DNA of 64,000 bases from Krasilnikovozyma curviuscula. Taxonomy: Eukaryota; Basidiomycota; Tremellomycetes; Cystofilobasidiales; Mrakiaceae. The stretch is taken from positions 1-64,000 of the forward strand of contig MVAQ01000066.1 in assembly GCA_014825775.1 (NCBI GenBank). The letters run 5' to 3'. The notes beneath the pieces are model-generated. The model saw only the letters and a list, made by a program, of their open reading frames with translations. It was not told the origin of the DNA and did not search any database. Positions 33,067 to 44,924 of this stretch are shown here, one piece after another (within the stretch, counting starts at the first letter, position 1; every line of letters starts with the position of its first letter). Made by a program: the position numbers and the translations under genes.

Positions 33067-36046
33067 CTAGAGAGTTTCGAGCTGAGCGTTCCACTTTGCG
33101 ACTTTCGGATGGCACTCGACCTGAATGTTGCAACATCGAATCAGTTGCACTGCCCACTGAAGGTGATTATTGTTCAAAACACTCACCTTCTTAGCATCAA
33201 AGCCAATGACCTGAAGTGAGTCGAGGGAAATAGCTCGTGAAAGAGCAACGTAAGCTTTTCAAAGACCAAATCAGCACCCCGGCTCAACCAATTTTCACAG
33301 CATGACAGAATGATAACAAACCTTGGCCTTTCTCAAAAATCCTACTAAGGTCCACTCTGACTCGCGGAATGGCTGTCAAAAGCACAAGCAAGCGCCCGTT
33401 AGAACGTTTGACTCCTAGAATCCACCATGGGTGAGATGACTTACTTTGACCTTGAGATTTATGGATCGACATAGCCCAGGACACTATAGCACTCAAAACA
33501 TTTGTGAAATCAGCACAATTCTCTTGCATCCTGTCAGCATCCCGTTCGAAACTCACAAATCAACGGAATTTGAATTCTAGACGCGACGACCTTCTGGTGT
33601 GAATCCTCAACCTTGAATTCCTCGTGCTTCAACAGATGGAAGAGGGGAGGACCATCGGGCATGATGAACTCGACGGCGGGATAGCGACGGTGAGAAGAAG
33701 ATGAGTCCGAGTCCTCCTTGTGTTTACGCGGTTGCGGTAATTCGGGGTCGTCGTCCACGTCAATATCAGGCATACCTACGAGATCTCGGAGGACCATGGG
33801 CCACTTCAAGATAAAGAATGGATGAACAATAGTTCTAGAGTGCTCTAAGAAGGGAAATATGAGAGATGGAAACCTACAGTTGCTTCGTCGTAGAATCCGC
33901 GGATTCTGCCAATACTACCGTTGACGAGATTATCATCAAGGTTCTTGATCAACATTACCTGTAGAACCATTTATTGTCAATAATGTATCATGACGATTAA
34001 TATGGCCGCGTGTTTACCTGAGCGCCAACTTTCAATGTAAGCTGAACAGAAGGACCACAGCAGTTTCAGCATTGCCGGCAGAAACAGAATCTCGACTAGA
34101 CAGTAAAACTCACCATTTCCACAGCCATCATATTACTAAGCAGCTTCTTTCTCGCTTCCTGGTCTTCCATCTCACCGCCATCTTGTGCCTGATACGTCAC
34201 AGATTCGGTAGTGAGTGCTCTCAATCTCCTGGAGTTGGATTCTTCAACCTCTTCTCTTCTTGGGAATAGGTCCTGCAATGGAGTGACTACAGTGTAAGTG
34301 GCCGATGAGGGTCTGATATGCAAAAAGTAATTTTCGTACGGTCGGTTCGATTCCATCGGAGTAAGCAACTGCGTAGGCTTTAGACTTGAATGCCGCGATC
34401 GACTTTAAAGTGAGTTTGCCAAACCTCATTTCATTGAGCATATTGACAAAAGCTAAGAGAAAATAGGAGTTAATGAAAAGGGATGTTAAAACAGAAGTGC
34501 ATCAGACATCGAGCTCACTTTGATCCTTTTGTCTGAAGACCTGGGTCAAGTTGACAGTCTTGTTGATGGTTTCCTCCCACATCTGAGCCTCGAACGCGAA
34601 TCTAGGGTTACCACCTTTGGTAACAGGAGGAAGTTGAAAGAAGTCTCCAGTGACGACGAGCTAGGGAGAGACAAAGATCGGGGACTAGTCAATCATGGTA
34701 AGGAGGCATGGAGCACTTCAGAAGATTTACTTGAATACCGCCAAAAGGCTCTTTGGAATGACGAACTATCTGAGCTACTTTAGAGAGCTTATCAAACAAA
34801 TCACCATCAACCATGGACACTGTTGAATGCAAAGCGAGCCGTTGGTGGGAGGAAGCGAATTAGAGAATACTTATAATAAGCTTACCTTCATCAATGATAA
34901 GAACCTTGACCCTGCTCCATCTTCCCGAAGCTTTTCTGTTACCTCTGACTTTACCTGCCAGTTTCTCAGCAGCTTCTAGTCCCAAACCGACGCCAGAGAA
35001 GGAGTGTAAAGTGGTTCCCCCGACGTTACAAGCTGCAATACCAGTCGAGGCAGTGACTGCGACGGCATCTTCCTTCGTCGCGTACTTGACGCGAAGGCCT
35101 TTGATAATTTCACGGAGAAGAACTGATTTGCCAGTACCTGAAAGAATAGAAGAGGTAGTGTCTATCAGCAACAACAACAATGCGCATGCATGACCCGCGG
35201 ACTTACCTGCTGAACCGGTAAAGAACACACTTTTCCCCTCCTTCACGACCATGTTCAAGACCTTTGTCTGCTCATCTGAAAGCTCAACTCCACCATTGTT
35301 TCCTTTCTTCTTCTTCTTCTTTGACGGTATGGACGGTCTTGCATCTGGAACGGTAGCTGACTGTAAATCCTGAGGAAATTTGACTTCTCTAACAACATGA
35401 AGCACAAAGAGAGTTTGCTTTGTCAGTAAATGGATCGAGAATAGATGAGCATGTTGTTCTCTTACTCTGCAGAATCCTCCCAAGGTCGTTTCGTCGCGCT
35501 CGTGCTAGCAAAGGTAGGATCGCCTTCCAAAGTGCCCAGGATCGCCAGTCTTCTACGTTGAGCTCCAGTCAAAGATTTTCCGTTATTATCTGTGATAGGA
35601 ATGCTACTGGATGTAAAAGAAGCAGCAGCAGCTGGAGCAGTAGCAGCTGGTTTTTTTGGTCTGGCGAGTTGGGAGGCAGCTGATTTCAGAACCTGAGGCC
35701 TACATAAAAGACGGCGAATGACTTACCTGATAGGAGAAGGAGTCCATCCAGCAACCACTTCGACCCCAGGGCATTGGTCATCGTATTGTAAACTTGGGGC
35801 TGAAAAAGAAACAGCGACCTTTGGGGGAGCAGAGAATTCTTCATCCAAGTCGATTGGAGCAGATTGAGAGCCTAACACACCCGAAGAGCCCCAGTCACGA
35901 GAGATGGAGTTGATCCGGGAAAGCTGCAACAGTTATTAAGACGAGAGAGGCAGAATAGAAGAGAAATTAGTGTATGGCTCGAGCGGATCGACGACGCGAG
36001 GTGAGGAGGCAGTTACCCCGAGTTTCTTTGGAGGCATGGTAGCCAT
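33067..36046 (-). CDS. PIF1: PIF1-family DNA helicase
   Basis: The first exon is short ([10 protein letters not shown]). The N-terminal 200 residues are disordered with basic runs. The helicase core begins [27 protein letters not shown] and [10 protein letters not shown], with an intron splitting the Walker A motif. It continues [27 protein letters not shown] plus [25 protein letters not shown] and NLTQVFRQ, and later [12 protein letters not shown] and [16 protein letters not shown]. These are the SF1B Pif1 motifs I to VI in order. The last exon ends [17 protein letters not shown] at 33067. Pif1 unwinds G-quadruplex and other DNA in nucleus and mitochondria and limits telomerase. The open frame looks intact, and an Asp/Glu-rich insert ([20 protein letters not shown]) lies in the 2B region. 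Confidence 0.9.
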
Positions 36047-36374
36047 AGTAGCAATGAGTGGGGTACGAGAGGTAAGAAAGAGACCTATTCAATCTCCTAA
36101 GATACCAGGACGACGGTGAATGCGTCACGATTCAAGGGGGAGAAGGGGTCAGGAGCCAGAAACAAATCAAGTTCTGCGACGCGCGCAGACCAGAAGGGCT
36201 CGAACGCTTCTCTAGTTCTATTAATCGGATGGGTTATTAATCGCATCATATCAAAATGCTAGGTGCAAGTAGTACGAGTACAGGAATCAAAATTTGTTCC
36301 CTGCGTTTGCACCTCTCCCTCCTTGACTCTGCATCACTACAAAACCAACATTGAAACATGAGTCTCCGCGGCAC
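36047..36374. other. Intergenic: PIF1 promoter and METTL14-like 3' side
   Basis: 328 bp with no gene seen. A potential extra last exon of the METTL14-like gene could lie here, because a GTGAGC donor occurs about 33 bases before the annotated stop. Confidence 0.4.
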
Positions 36375-38630
36375 TCAAGGATGATGAGGTAAAAAAAGAA
36401 GCTCACTTTGCATTCGTTGCATGAGAAGCTGTTGTTGTTGAGCTAGTGCTGCCAGTTGCTGCTGTCTCATGAGGTCGGCGTTCGAGTGTTGTTGCTGTTG
36501 TATTGGTGCTTCTAGTCCTTCAGAGGGTTGTTGACTAAGAGACTGTAAGTTTAGCTGCGCGATACCTTGAAACTGCTGCTGTTGAGGTTGTTGATGTGTG
36601 TACTGATTAGAAAAGTCGTTGAAGTTACCCATTCCCATCGTTCCGCTCACCATAGGATTCTCCATGAATGCATTGGCCATGTTATTCATCTGACCAAACA
36701 TCATTTCATTTTGGAACGCGTGCTGTTGTTGCATCATGGCGGGATTGAATGTGCCGTGTGTTACGAAGGGAAAACCTCCGTAGCTCATCATCGCTGAGGT
36801 GTCGTACTGAGCTAGGTGTGGAGGTTGCGGTAATGGGTGAAGTTGTGGTTGATTTTGAGCTCCTGCTCTGTTTATTATAGTTCCACGCTGAGGTAGATTG
36901 GGAGTCGATGATGCGTTACCAGAACCGCGACGAACGGGTGATTTCGGTCGCAAGTTCTCGATGTCTATTGATGGGTAGAGTTAGCCACAACAAGACAAAA
37001 AGGTACGACATCAGGGGAAGCTTATTACCGGAAGTTAGTGGGACAACCAGCTTTCCACCACTGGCAAAGAAGCGATCGTATTGTTGTTTGTCGAACCTTT
37101 GGATGTCCCACCGCTCGACAGACACCACACCCTGATGAGACTTTTCAAATCCAGACACAACCTCTTCCACCCTCTCAGCCACACTCTTTTCTCTTTCAGG
37201 TTCAACCTTGACTGCCTTCTTCGGCGGTGAGTCTTCCAGCGACAGCCCATAGTAGGAAGCATTGACTGCTGCTGATGGGGCTGTCGTGACTGTCAGCCAA
37301 CCTCTTCTCGCTCGAGAAGCGTTCCCAAACAGCTCAATTCTTCGATTTCCAAGGCAAAAGTTTTCCATGATTTCGTAGAGTTCGGGCGGTTTCATTGATG
37401 GATCTGGCACAGTCCGAGTTCCATCAGTCGATGCATGAAGGTACAAATATATAATGAACTCACCCTTAGTATCTGCCTCCCATACGATGATGTCTGTATC
37501 GATATTGCAATTCACGAATGCTCCATCTGTTGCTCTGCGCACGGTTCCTTTGATCCCCATCTGAATGGAGGCGGCTATGTCAGAGCTGTCCTTCATCAGG
37601 AAGTACTGGAGTATGAGAAACTCACCAGCAGATGTTCTTTTGTGCTATGAAACAATCCTTGAGGTGGTTCGTCGTTCTGCAAAAGTCAACTATCAGCGAG
37701 TAGACGCCAGCATCGCAAAATCAAGGTTCGTCACGTACTCCTGGACCTTTGACTTGAGATTTATTCGTCTTGACCCAGATAATCTCTATGAGAAAAGAGT
37801 GAGAAATGCAGCAGTCTAATACCTCAAACTTGGAACGAACCTTCACATCTCCTGAAACCCCACCTGGCGAGCACCTCTCGCCCCCTTTCCAGTCCGTCCT
37901 CCCACCCTTCCCCAACCCATAAGTACACAAAGCTCGGATCAGCAGCAATATTTCTTATGGGCAGATTTGCAATCTCAGTCCAGGTATATGAAGGAGGTGG
38001 GGTTATTAAGATGGTGTCGAACTTCAAGCCGCCGAGTTCTGAGAGCATGTCAGCTTGATTGAGGAAGGGAAGGTAATATGGTGCATGGGAGTTCAGATTG
38101 ACCTGTTCTTGTTTTAGTGTTAGAAGGGTTTTGTGCTTAGGGTATCTGTCAAGATCAATGGAAGAGTTAGAAGACTGATGCTCTGTAGCATTTCAGTTCG
38201 AGAAACTCACTCATCCCCTCGTTCTTCAAGAGAGACACCAGCTATGTAATTTCCAGGCCAATCTCCTGTTTGAATATACCGCACTTGGTAGTCATTCCGT
38301 ATCGTTTCTTCCTCCTGAAAATGGAAGTCAGAGAAAGCAGCCAAGCGACGTGTATGTAAGAGTTGAAAATGTGCTCACTGGGATATACAGGTGAGGAAAG
38401 AGCTGGAGTTTTACTTTCTTATCTGCTGTTAGCTTGGAAAGATCTCGAGAAAGCGGCTGGGTGAAATCTTCTTGGGTGGGGTCTTGGTGCGGATCTTGGG
38501 CTGGCGAAGGCTGCTTGGACGAGATGGTCAGGCCATGCTGGGATTCTCGTTTACGTTTCCGAGCTCTGAGAATGTTGATCAGATCGTCATGGACTTTCAG
38601 AGGCGACTGGGGCTGTAATGCCAGAGACAT
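36375..38630 (-). CDS. METTL14: MT-A70 family protein, METTL14-like
   Basis: It starts MSLALQPQSPLKVHDDLINILRARKRKR. After splicing I read EETIRNDYQVRYIQTGDWPGN, PKHKTLLTLKQ, LKFDTILITPPPSYTW, WGFRRCE, LMGIKGTVRRATDGAFVN, NIDTDIIVWE, KPPELYEIMENFCLG, RRIELFG, RRGWLTV and finally IENLRPKSP. The last motif is the METTL14 signature rather than METTL3 or Kar4. In METTL14 the DPPW catalytic motif is replaced by EPPL; here the position reads TPPP, so a non-catalytic RNA-binding partner in the m6A writer is expected. The C-terminus after RPKSP is fungal-specific, Met/Gln-rich and probably disordered. No METTL3 homologue is in the window. Confidence 0.82.
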
Positions 38631-38912
38631 CCAGTCTCATGGACGATGGTTGAGCGCAACCTCCCGAACCGACGAACCGACTTGAATTCGAACTTTGCGG
38701 GCAACGAATGTCGAGACTCAACGACTTAATCAATATTATTCTCACGAATCGTGATTCCATGATATGTTCTCATTCATATTGAAACCAGTATGTAGAGAAG
38801 AATAGTATCCACCACCTTGACACAACCTCCCAACAGCCAAATGTCCGTAATTGGGTAGGATGCAAGTGAGTAGAAGACTTCAAATGTGTACTGGGTAGAG
38901 GTGGTAGTAGAG

Positions 38913-39974
38913 CTAATGATGGTCTACTTCCTCGTCGTCTTGTTTTCGGCCTCTCTTCATGTCGTCCTCGTCATCGACCCTAGCATCTCTGCTGACACTT
39001 CTTGAAGTTCTTCTCTCCGGAGATCCTGATTTCGATCTGGCCTCAGAGTGCCTGGGGGGAGAAAGCGGGCGAGAAGCTCGATTCCGAGGTGAGGGAGAAC
39101 CACTTCTTCGAGGCGAGGGGCTCCGATCACCTTCATTCCTTGACTCACGTCGTCCAGGCGATTTTGATCTTGACCTTGACCTTGACCTGTAGCATCCTCC
39201 ACGACTTCCCTCGCCCCTATCGTCGTGCCCTCTTCCACCACCGTTGCTGGGTCCACCTCTTCTGTCTCTCTCGGTTTCGTGTCTCCAGTGAGACGACTGA
39301 GCAGATTTAGCCCATTGGACAGAGATTCTGCGGCCATCGATCATTCGTCCATGCCTGTTGCGAGGGGCGTTAGAGGTCAGAAAAGATGACAGATGGAGAA
39401 GTTGCGAATCGCGACTCTTCTCACATGTCAAAGTACTGTCAGTACACACCGAAGGGATGAAGGAGGTCATCAACATTTTATTTAATTCAACTCTTCTTTT
39501 TCACCCAAGGAGCTGTTCTGTGAGACTTACGGCATCTTCAGCAGCGACTGGGAAAGGATGTGAAATGAACAGTAGGTGTGAAGGATGTTAGAAATCAAAA
39601 CACCTTCAAACACCAACAGTGAGTTTACTTGCTTTCACTTCTGAACTCAACAAAGGCATATGGAGTAGCTGTGGACGCCTTGAGGGCAGGAATATCGCAG
39701 CGGACCAATTTTCCATACCTGCGCGTCGAAATAGACAGTCAGAGTTCCAAATGGAGCACCCATTGAACGTCGTAATGATTTTCGGCTAACCTTTCAAATT
39801 CATAAGCCAAATCCTTCGCCCTCAAGCTCATCCCAAAGCCTGCGACGAACAAAACCGTCCTCGAAGGCTACAAATCGCCAGATGAATTTATCGACCCCAG
39901 GAAATTCAGGAAACAACTCATCAGTTCTTGGATCATATGTTCAATTTGGGATAAAGAGAGCGACTAACAGGCAT
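38913..39974 (-). CDS. SR-type splicing factor (one RRM, RS domain)
   Basis: A 6-nt start exon (ATG CCT, 39974-39969) is followed after an intron with donor GTTAGT by PSRTVLFVAGFGM and LAYEFERYGKLVRCDIP. Further exons give TPYAFVEF and HGRMIDGRRISVQWAK, covering RNP2 and RNP1-like parts of one RRM. The rest is Arg/Ser/Asp-rich: repeated RSRSRSRSK, SPSPRRSGSPS, RSVSRDAR. It ends EEVDHH at TAG 38913-38915. SR proteins bind exonic enhancers and recruit the spliceosome; in an intron-rich genome such a factor is expected to be essential. The start exon is inferred from frame and splice signals and is the least certain part. It is divergent from eIF2-gamma with a 230 bp shared promoter. Confidence 0.78.
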
Positions 39975-40204
39975 CTTGTAGAATATCTCTGGAAATGTAA
40001 AGAATCGAGTTGGTCGCACACGAGTCACCAGAAAAAAATCCTCGACTTTCTTCGTTTGCCAACCGTCAAGCAGATAATACAGCAAAACCTTTTTCAAGGT
40101 CCTTCAACAGCAGGAAATCGTATTTAGTTCATCCATCTATTCATCTAGGCAATTTCTTGGATCAAGGGAATCGAAGCACGAGAAAATATCTATCGATAGC
40201 AATC
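39975..40204. promoter_or_regulatory. Divergent promoter between the SR factor and eIF2-gamma
   Basis: 230 bp between the two ATG codons. It must hold both promoters and the 5' leaders. I see no distinct TATA box or operator that I can assign. Confidence 0.4.
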
Positions 40205-42259
40205 ATGGCTGAAGAACTCACGAATGGAGTAGCAAATCTCACGGTGGTTGATCCAGCTACCTTGGGTCCACTCAGCCCTGAAGTCATTTCCAAGCAGGCT
40301 ACTAGTATGTATAACTTGTTTCGACGGAGCAGCTCTCTGAAGCAACTGCTGATCATGTATGCTTTGCGCTGCTCGTTCTACCGATTGTTTCCTCCTGGTA
40401 CCCTACCTTCTCTGGTCTGGTCTTCTCCAATATATCTGCATGAACTCGTACTGGTTATGTGGTTCTTGATCGCTGCAACCAGTCAACATTGGTAAGTTCC
40501 ATCTTTTTTTTTTCGCGCTGCTCTTGTTCTTTTTTCGCCTGCATTCGACGACTCTAACTTGCTCGATAACTCTCAGGTACAATTGGTCATGTCGCTCACG
40601 GAAAGTCAACGGTCGTCAAAGCTATCTCTGGAGTGTTGACGGTTCGTTTCAAGAACGAGTTGGAGAGGAATATCACCATTAAGCTCGGTTACGCTAATGC
40701 GAAGGCTAGTCTCAATTGCTCTACCTTCGTCGAATCCCTAACAGCAGGCCCTGACTCCTATTTGGTTTTCTTAATGTAGATCTACAAATGTGGCTCTGAA
40801 ACTTGTGCTAGACCTGGATGCTACAAATCGTACTCATCGTCCAAAGAAGACCACCCGCCGTGTGAAGTTCCCGGATGTGGTGGAACTATGAACCTTGTCA
40901 GACACGTTTCATTCGTCGGTGAGTAATTTTGTGTTTGCTTTCAGTAGGTCGAGATTCGTTGCTAACAAGTTGATTTGTTTTTCCCCCCCCCCCCCTTGCT
41001 CAAAAATTACTATCCTCACCGCCTGCACCAATTTTGTTCTGTCGCCCCATCAGATTGTCCCGGTCACGACGTTCTTATGGCTACTATGTTGACTGGTGCT
41101 GCAGTCATGGACGGAGCTCTGCTGCTGGTCGCTGCTAACGAAAGTTGCCCTCAACCTCAAACTTCTGAACATTTGGCTGCTCTCGAATTGATGGGCCAAG
41201 AACACATCATTATCCTCCAGAACAAAGTCGACCTAATTAGAGAACAACAAGCTAGAGAACAGATGGAGGAGATTAAGAAGTTCGTCGATGGTAAGAATCT
41301 TCTCTTGCAACTGTTGGTGCTGTTACTCACTATGCATTTGTCATCGAATAATTAGCCACCGTCGCACGAAAAGCTCCAATCATCCCAATCTCCGCTCAGC
41401 TGAAATACAACATCGACGCAGTTAACGAATACCTTTGCACCAAAATTCCAATCCCACCACGTGATTTCACCTCTCCACCACGAATGATCATCATTCGTTC
41501 GTTCGATGTCAACAAGCCAGGTAGCGAAATTGATGATCTGAAGGGTGGTGTTGCAGGTGGTAGTATCTTGACTGGTTGCTTGAAGGTGAGAGCTCTTCAC
41601 TTTTCCGCTCATTACACCAAGACTGACGTGCTGCTCTGCGCGTTCTTCAGCTCGGACAAGAAGTTGAAATCCGACCAGGTTTCATAACAAAGGACGAAGA
41701 AGGAAAATTCAAATGCACACCCATCTTGTCCCGAGTCGTCTCCCTCTTCGCCGAACACAACGATCTTCAGTTCGCCGTGCCGGGTGGTCTTATTGGTGTC
41801 GGCACCAAGATTGACCCAACGATGTGCAGAGCTGATAGGTTAGTTGGACACGTGTTGACTGCTGTTGGATCTGGAATGGATATCTACACTGAGTTGGAAG
41901 TTCAATGTAAGTGGCTTATTTCTGTTTTTCCAACGTCAGCGAAGTCCGTCTGATAAGTCTCGTCGTCTGCAGGCTTCATGCTGCGAAGGTTGTTGGGTGT
42001 GAAGACAGAGGGTAAAGAGAAGCAGACTAAGGTTGCCAAGCTGACCAAGGGTGAAGTCTTGCTCGTCAACATTGGTGCTACTGCATCCGGTGCCAGAGTC
42101 GTCAGCGTGAAGGCCGATATGGCCAAGATTGTGCTGCAGAGTCCTGTTTGTACCGAAGTTGACGAAAAGATTGCGTTGAGCAGAAGAATCGATAAGCACT
42201 GGAGACTGATAGGATGGGGCAAAGTTCGACGTGGTGTCATTCTCGAGGTGTCTGCTTGA
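40205..42259 (+). CDS. GCD11: Translation initiation factor eIF2, gamma subunit
   Basis: The protein starts [13 protein letters not shown]. After small introns the GTPase core reads [19 protein letters not shown] (P-loop), [16 protein letters not shown] (switch 1), [15 protein letters not shown] (switch 2) and LQNKVDLI (NKxD). The insertion between switch 1 and 2 has zinc-ribbon cysteines ([20 protein letters not shown]), characteristic of eIF2-gamma and aIF2-gamma. Domains II and III follow ([46 protein letters not shown]) to the TGA at 42257-42259. As part of eIF2 it binds Met-tRNAi and GTP and delivers it to the 40S subunit. One intron contains a run of 13 C residues. The call is unequivocal. 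Confidence 0.96.
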
Positions 42260-42869
42260 GCGGTTATAGGATGATGTCTGTTCGTGTATTGTATCCCCAT
42301 TTTTAAATTCGGCGCACTCTGACAGTCTGGCCCAGCGGGATTCAGAGAACAGTCCATTGGCTAGAAAGGGAGCTTGCTGCAGTTTTAGACAAGATGTCCG
42401 GTGTGCTTTGATCAGGTGGCGTGCTCCAATACCATCGTACGAGATATTAAATGATCATCAGGCAAGATTCACGAAATTAGTTGCTCTTGTCCACTTCGGC
42501 TGCTTTTTGTCAGCCACCACCGGTATGCTTCCCACTCGCATGCGCCATAGTTCACTGTTCGGGGTCTGACAGCTTGAAGAGGTAGGATGGGCTGGAGTTT
42601 ATGAAGCTCAAGAGAGCTTGGAGAGTGAGGGAAATTATAGCGGTCATGGACAATTGAGCTGAGGCGATTGTGAGTCGTTTCGTTAAGGTGATATGCGTCG
42701 ATTCGGGGTGGATCGAGACTCATTGGGTTTCTGATCTTGTATAACATTCGTTGATCATTCTCAGATGAGATCAAACATTAAGATTCTGAAAGTAAGTCCT
42801 GCGTCACACGCTGAGAATTACTGTTCGATGTACCATGCAGCTGTTTGTCATGATATATCCCTCCTCAGA
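42260..42869. other. Convergent 3' region, 0.6 kb, no gene
   Basis: It lies between the eIF2-gamma stop and the stop of the CID1-like gene. Only short frames are present; it probably consists of the two 3' UTRs. Confidence 0.5.
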
Positions 42870-44765
42870 TTAGCCAGCTGTAGTTGTTGTGTTGGCGTGC
42901 TGACTGCCCATCGTTCCAGTGCGCAAATTTGCGTTGGATACTGCCACAGGACGTCTTGTATTTTGATGTGTTCGACAAAGGCTGTTCTGTTGGGTCAGAG
43001 GTTGCGGAGGTATCTGTCGATAAACGGGGTGTTGAGGGAATCTTTGGTTCGACGCCTGAGGTTGCGGTTGCGAAGAAGAGTGAAGGAGAGGTAGATATTG
43101 GTTTCGTTGTTGCTGAGTCGGCGGTTGCTGGGATTGACGTATGTTCGGAGGTGGATTCAGACGCTGGGGATGAGTAGCTGGCACACTGTGCTGAATACTA
43201 CGAGATGACATTGGCGGTGCTTTGTTTGGGCCACGGTACAATGGAACAACGGTTATCCGTTGAATGGGCTCGAGGATGAGATGAGGTCGCCCATTACTCC
43301 TCAGCTGCTCCGCAGCAGAACGGGCGAGCTTTTGGAATCGGCGAACAACGTTCTCATTGACGCCGTTTGTTGTATTCTGAGGAATAATAAAGCAGTCATT
43401 ATAAAAGCACAGCTGAAAAGGGAGATTGAGACGTACTTTGTCAGGCTCCAGCGGGTCTTGAACTACCAACGCTTTACCCTTCCAGTGCTTCAGATCCGAG
43501 TCCTCCGTCCTTGGCTTAAATCCGCCAAGCCTGATGGACACCCACATTCTATCTGTGGCCATGGTCCCAAAGAACCTGAAGAAGCCCACGGCAAGCTCCC
43601 CAAGGGATGGCTCGGAGTTGCTGGGTTTGTATTGTCCCGCCTTCGCAAATGCAAAATCAACAGTCCCTCTTTTCCCACCAGTACCGAAAGGTACTTCTAC
43701 AAGATCAGGCAGAACCTCCTGAGACTCCATTAAGTCCACGCTCCCCAGGTTTGGGAGCAGTCCTTCATGTTGAAGAAATGCGATGGTCATGAGCAGCAAA
43801 GCGTAAGATGAGAAAGACACTTCGGACCATCCGGATGGATGATTGATGTGGTGGACTCTTGCCCATCTCTTGACAAAATAGAATAAAGGTTTGAGGACGA
43901 ATGGAGCGATTTTACAGTCTAAACAGCGAGAACAGTCAGTAACGGCGGTGAAACTTATGAGATTACAAGATGCTATTTACATTCTCGAATGAGAGAGGAG
44001 TTTTTACAGCCATTTAGACAGTTGATGTTAATGTCATATTCAATCAAATAATCTGCAAATGTTCCTTTGACTAAGAACACAGGAACAGATGTGTAAGTCA
44101 GAAGCCGCTACAAACGGGCTGAAATTGTAGTCACGCTCACTAATAGGTATCCTTGCTGAAACAACCACTTGGCTCACGTGCACATTATTCCTCCGCAGAA
44201 TATCGGCCACTTTTCGCAACTTTGGGACAGTTTCCCTCAGTTTCCCGTCAGGACTGTCGCGATCCTGTCAAGAGTACAGAAATGAGTGAGCCAACGGCCT
44301 TCGTAGGTATGAAGATTAAAATTGAACTCAAAGACATACACGAATGCAAATGTCAAGATCTGTAGCAGCTGTATCAAGCCCAGAAGAACACGACCCAAAG
44401 CATTCGATGTAAAGACTGGAGTCGATTTTTTTAACGATCTTCTGAAGTTTAGACAGGAACATGAGCCTTTTCTGTATGATTTTTGGTCCGGGGTAAGAAG
44501 TCTATAAAGAGATTGTCAGGCGAGACAGAATGCTAATAAGGAAATGGGGAGAAGCGTCTGACCTTCCAAGTATTGATCATCCACAGGCTGAGGTCATACC
44601 TTATATCTCCTTGATATGGTAAAGGGGATATATGTAGCCTAGGGTCGTTCTCCTAATGAGATGCATTGCTTCAGGTGAGCTGGATGGATGGATATTCAGG
44701 TCAGACTAAACAGCAACTCAACTCACAGGCAAACAAAGCTGGAATGAATGATTCTCCATTATCAT
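42870..44765 (-). CDS. CID1-type terminal nucleotidyltransferase (poly(A)/poly(U) polymerase)
   Basis: I traced the exons from the ATG at 44765: MIMENHSFQLCLP, then ENDPRLHISPLPYQGDIRY, LSLWMINTWK, and the nucleotidyltransferase signature ECFGSCSSGLDTAATDLDICIR (GS followed by DLD, two of the three carboxylates). Further exons carry ADYLIEYDININCLNGCKNSSL, the third-carboxylate region, and FVLKPLFYFVKRWARVHHI. The PAP-associated part follows: SSYALLLMTIAFLQ, LPNL, LGELAVGFFRFFG. The C-terminal 150 residues are Pro/Gln-rich and disordered. Such enzymes add A or U tails to RNA; in fission yeast Cid12 works with the RdRP. Poly(A) versus poly(U) preference is not deducible here. It shares a 159 bp promoter with PPM1. 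Confidence 0.85.
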
Positions 44766-44924
44766 CCCTCTGGATTAGACGAAACCAACCAGGGTAAGAG
44801 ATTCAGAAATAGTCCAAAATGCTATCGACATGAGGGTTGAGAATTCATTGAGACGCGAGGCCGTCGTTTCAGCGCATGCGGCCAGCAACTGCCACTAACC
44901 TGGCTGTTTTAACCCTGGAATATC
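44766..44924. promoter_or_regulatory. Compact divergent promoter (CID1-like gene and PPM1)
   Basis: Only 159 bp separate the two start codons, so the core promoters must overlap or abut. Confidence 0.45.

Noticed and set aside
34339..34353. tRNA B-box-like sequence GGTTCGATTCC
   Set aside because: It lies inside a PIF1 coding exon, with no A box at the right distance and no foldable acceptor stem.
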